Positions 63,701-64,000 of a stretch of DNA of 64,000 nucleotides are shown piece after piece. Origin of the DNA: Alteromonas sp. CI.11.F.A3 (GTDB lineage: Bacteria; Pseudomonadota; Gammaproteobacteria; Enterobacterales; Alteromonadaceae); assembly GCF_032925565.1 (NCBI RefSeq), contig NZ_CP136708.1, forward strand, positions 2,170,001-2,234,000, in the 5' to 3' direction. The notes under the pieces are model-generated. The model was given only the letters and a program-made list of their open reading frames with translations. It did not search any database and was not told the DNA's origin. Positions within the stretch are counted from its first letter, which is position 1. The number at the start of each line of letters is the position of its first letter. The position numbers and the translations under genes were made by a program.

Positions 63701-64000
63701 ATGTTTAAACCCTCTGATGTCTGTTTGCCGTGACATAGAGAAAAATGCACATGCTGGCGAATTAGATATTTCCTCAGTACAGCTACTTAAAAAGTCATTT
63801 AATGAAGTGATTACGTGGTTGCAAGGCACCACTGAGACAGAAGCGGTGCAGGTTAAGCAAGACGTCGACTATGCTGTGTTGTTAGCACACCTCACTAAAT
63901 TGAAACGTAGTGTCGAGCAAAACATGCTTGATGAAAGTGAATTACAAGAAGTAAAGACGCTTGCTAGCGGCGAATACAAAGAAGTCATAGCCTCCATTAT
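60762..64000 (+). CDS. MHYT/PAS hybrid sensor histidine kinase, cut by window edge
   Basis: Open from ATG at 60,762 to the end of the window (1,079 codons). The N-terminus is an MHYT membrane sensor with repeated motifs AMHFLGML, TMHYSGMAAM and GMHYTGMFAA in about seven helices, suggested to sense a diatomic gas or redox state through metal. Two PAS domains follow. The HisKA site SHEIRTPMN has His at 544. An HATPase, a receiver (Asp about 825, VLMDLQMPVLDG) and an HPt domain with His about 971 come after. It is a multistep phosphorelay protein; partner not in the window. Confidence 0.9.
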   Translation, partial: MIQEYFTIGQEVTLLDGSYDFGLVALSLTIAIFASFMAFNVASQASVSTNKLRKYSLLTAGSVAMGGGIWAMHFLGMLAFELCTAVSYDVGITLASSVPGIAAAWVALYLMTKPTISFTEILIGGVLVGAGIGTMHYSGMAAMEMSPLLRYNPALFILSIIVAVCLAMLALWIKFGLSAVSGKQSKMGRDAFIASLVMGLAIAGMHYTGMFAARFVMPPGMEFTSQPSEISVYLALSIAMVTVTLIAIVLGLSLLFKYKDVSSRAIESEKVQRAITDTAVDAIITVDSTGIIRTANPAVTAVTGYLPEELIGQPGTILAPADKKSMYGQDFLQQRVVPTEQIIGTSREVTIVAKGGEFIPVQLGIGYTKLDGKALFVGFFSDLRKRKAIEDALRESEAKFRSFISNIPGIAYRCLNEPDWPMVFISDAVCEITGYPADDFILPNSKVTFGSLCHPDDVQRITDEVADNKMFSIEYRIITKSGDVRWVTEHGVHVFDENGDIAYLDGFISDITARREMEEELKTAKNIAEQAAAARTNFLANMSHEIRTPMNAIIGFSDLMLAEKMPPEQHGHLTTVNRSARSLLHLLNDILDSAKLDKGKLDLDYRDFIIRDEVDTVVSTFWLEAKRKKITLEVQVGSEVREAYNGVPERIRQVLNNLIGNAVKFTGDGSVVLQVSSDGSFVYFKVKDSGIGMNSEQVNRVFDAFAQADASMSRKYGGTGLGTTISKQLVELMGGNICAQSELGKGSTFTFRLPLVPAIAPRAVEEGKPVQLPPMHILIVDDIAQNIDLLSLLLVRSGHTVEVARDGKEALEKMKLPGIELVLMDLQMPVLDGLEASVQRRKYEALNNLPSLPIIALTASVLVQDRHAATDAGMDGFANKPIDYPVLTREMARVLGKEIDESATLIVNDDKAEQPKSSKVVDVNRAIMLWGDAQTHHNEVARFTRENESKIAQITTAILDNDAPKTASLAHGIKGVAGNLCLNPLMSVCRDIEKNAHAGELDISSVQLLKKSFNEVITWLQGTTETEAVQVKQDVDYAVLLAHLTKLKRSVEQNMLDESELQEVKTLASGEYKEVIASI

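Overview
The window comes from a gammaproteobacterial chromosome, most likely an Alteromonas-like marine member of the Alteromonadaceae. This is an inference from DUF3718 proteins, large TonB-dependent receptors, a bacterial fatty-acid/acyl-CoA catabolic cluster, moderate GC content and an initiator tRNA pair. No transposase, integrase, prophage gene or CRISPR array was recognised.

Positions 1-12,738 are an integron gene-cassette array. Twenty-six attC sites of about 86-116 bp are spaced every 300-700 bp and all point the same way, so cassettes read right to left on the minus strand. There are 20 complete coding cassettes, one cut by the left window edge, and six cassettes without a convincing gene. 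Recognisable products are a HEPN-type RNase-like protein, a DUF4265 protein, a low-molecular-weight tyrosine-phosphatase-like protein and a zinc-ribbon membrane protein. Twelve of the 20 are small membrane proteins of unknown function. The array stops at 12,738, where an attI site and a divergent intI gene would be expected. Ordinary chromosomal genes follow instead and no integrase is visible. Four homologous gene-less cassettes, two near-identical membrane-protein cassettes and one diverged paralogous pair show repeated duplication or recapture.

Positions 13,200-27,140 hold an SDR dehydrogenase, a FISUMP-domain protein and a lipoprotein lipase. A molybdenum block follows: moeB (minus, with a deacylase gene downstream), then a tight plus-strand run moaB-moaC-moaD-moaE-modA-modB-modC, which makes molybdopterin and imports molybdate. 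Next come hemN, an SGNH esterase, a FrnE/DsbA-like oxidoreductase and an XdhC-like protein. XdhC-type proteins serve molybdenum hydroxylases, so it fits the theme.

Positions 27,250-43,560 are mostly lipid and acyl-CoA catabolism: a TonB receptor; a histidine phosphatase, acyl-CoA dehydrogenase, APH-type kinase and quinone-oxidoreductase series resembling the ACAD10/11 or LvaA/LvaC route for 4-hydroxy acids; a haloalkane-dehalogenase-like hydrolase with an SDR; and a beta-oxidation operon (bifunctional FadJ-like enzyme, thiolase, acyl-CoA dehydrogenase).

Positions 43,690-50,800 contain a candidate polyol-utilisation cluster (SorC regulator, HAD phosphatase, NCS1-type permease, mannitol-dehydrogenase-family enzyme) sitting between two paralogous DUF3718 genes. 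Positions 50,980-60,000 hold a LysR regulator divergent from a MaoC-like dehydratase, two MscS channels, an outer-membrane-type protein, an entericidin-like lipoprotein, a second TonB receptor and a pterin dehydratase. Two identical initiator tRNA-fMet genes with a clear promoter and terminator lie at 60,154-60,404. The window ends inside a large MHYT/PAS hybrid sensor kinase beginning at 60,762.
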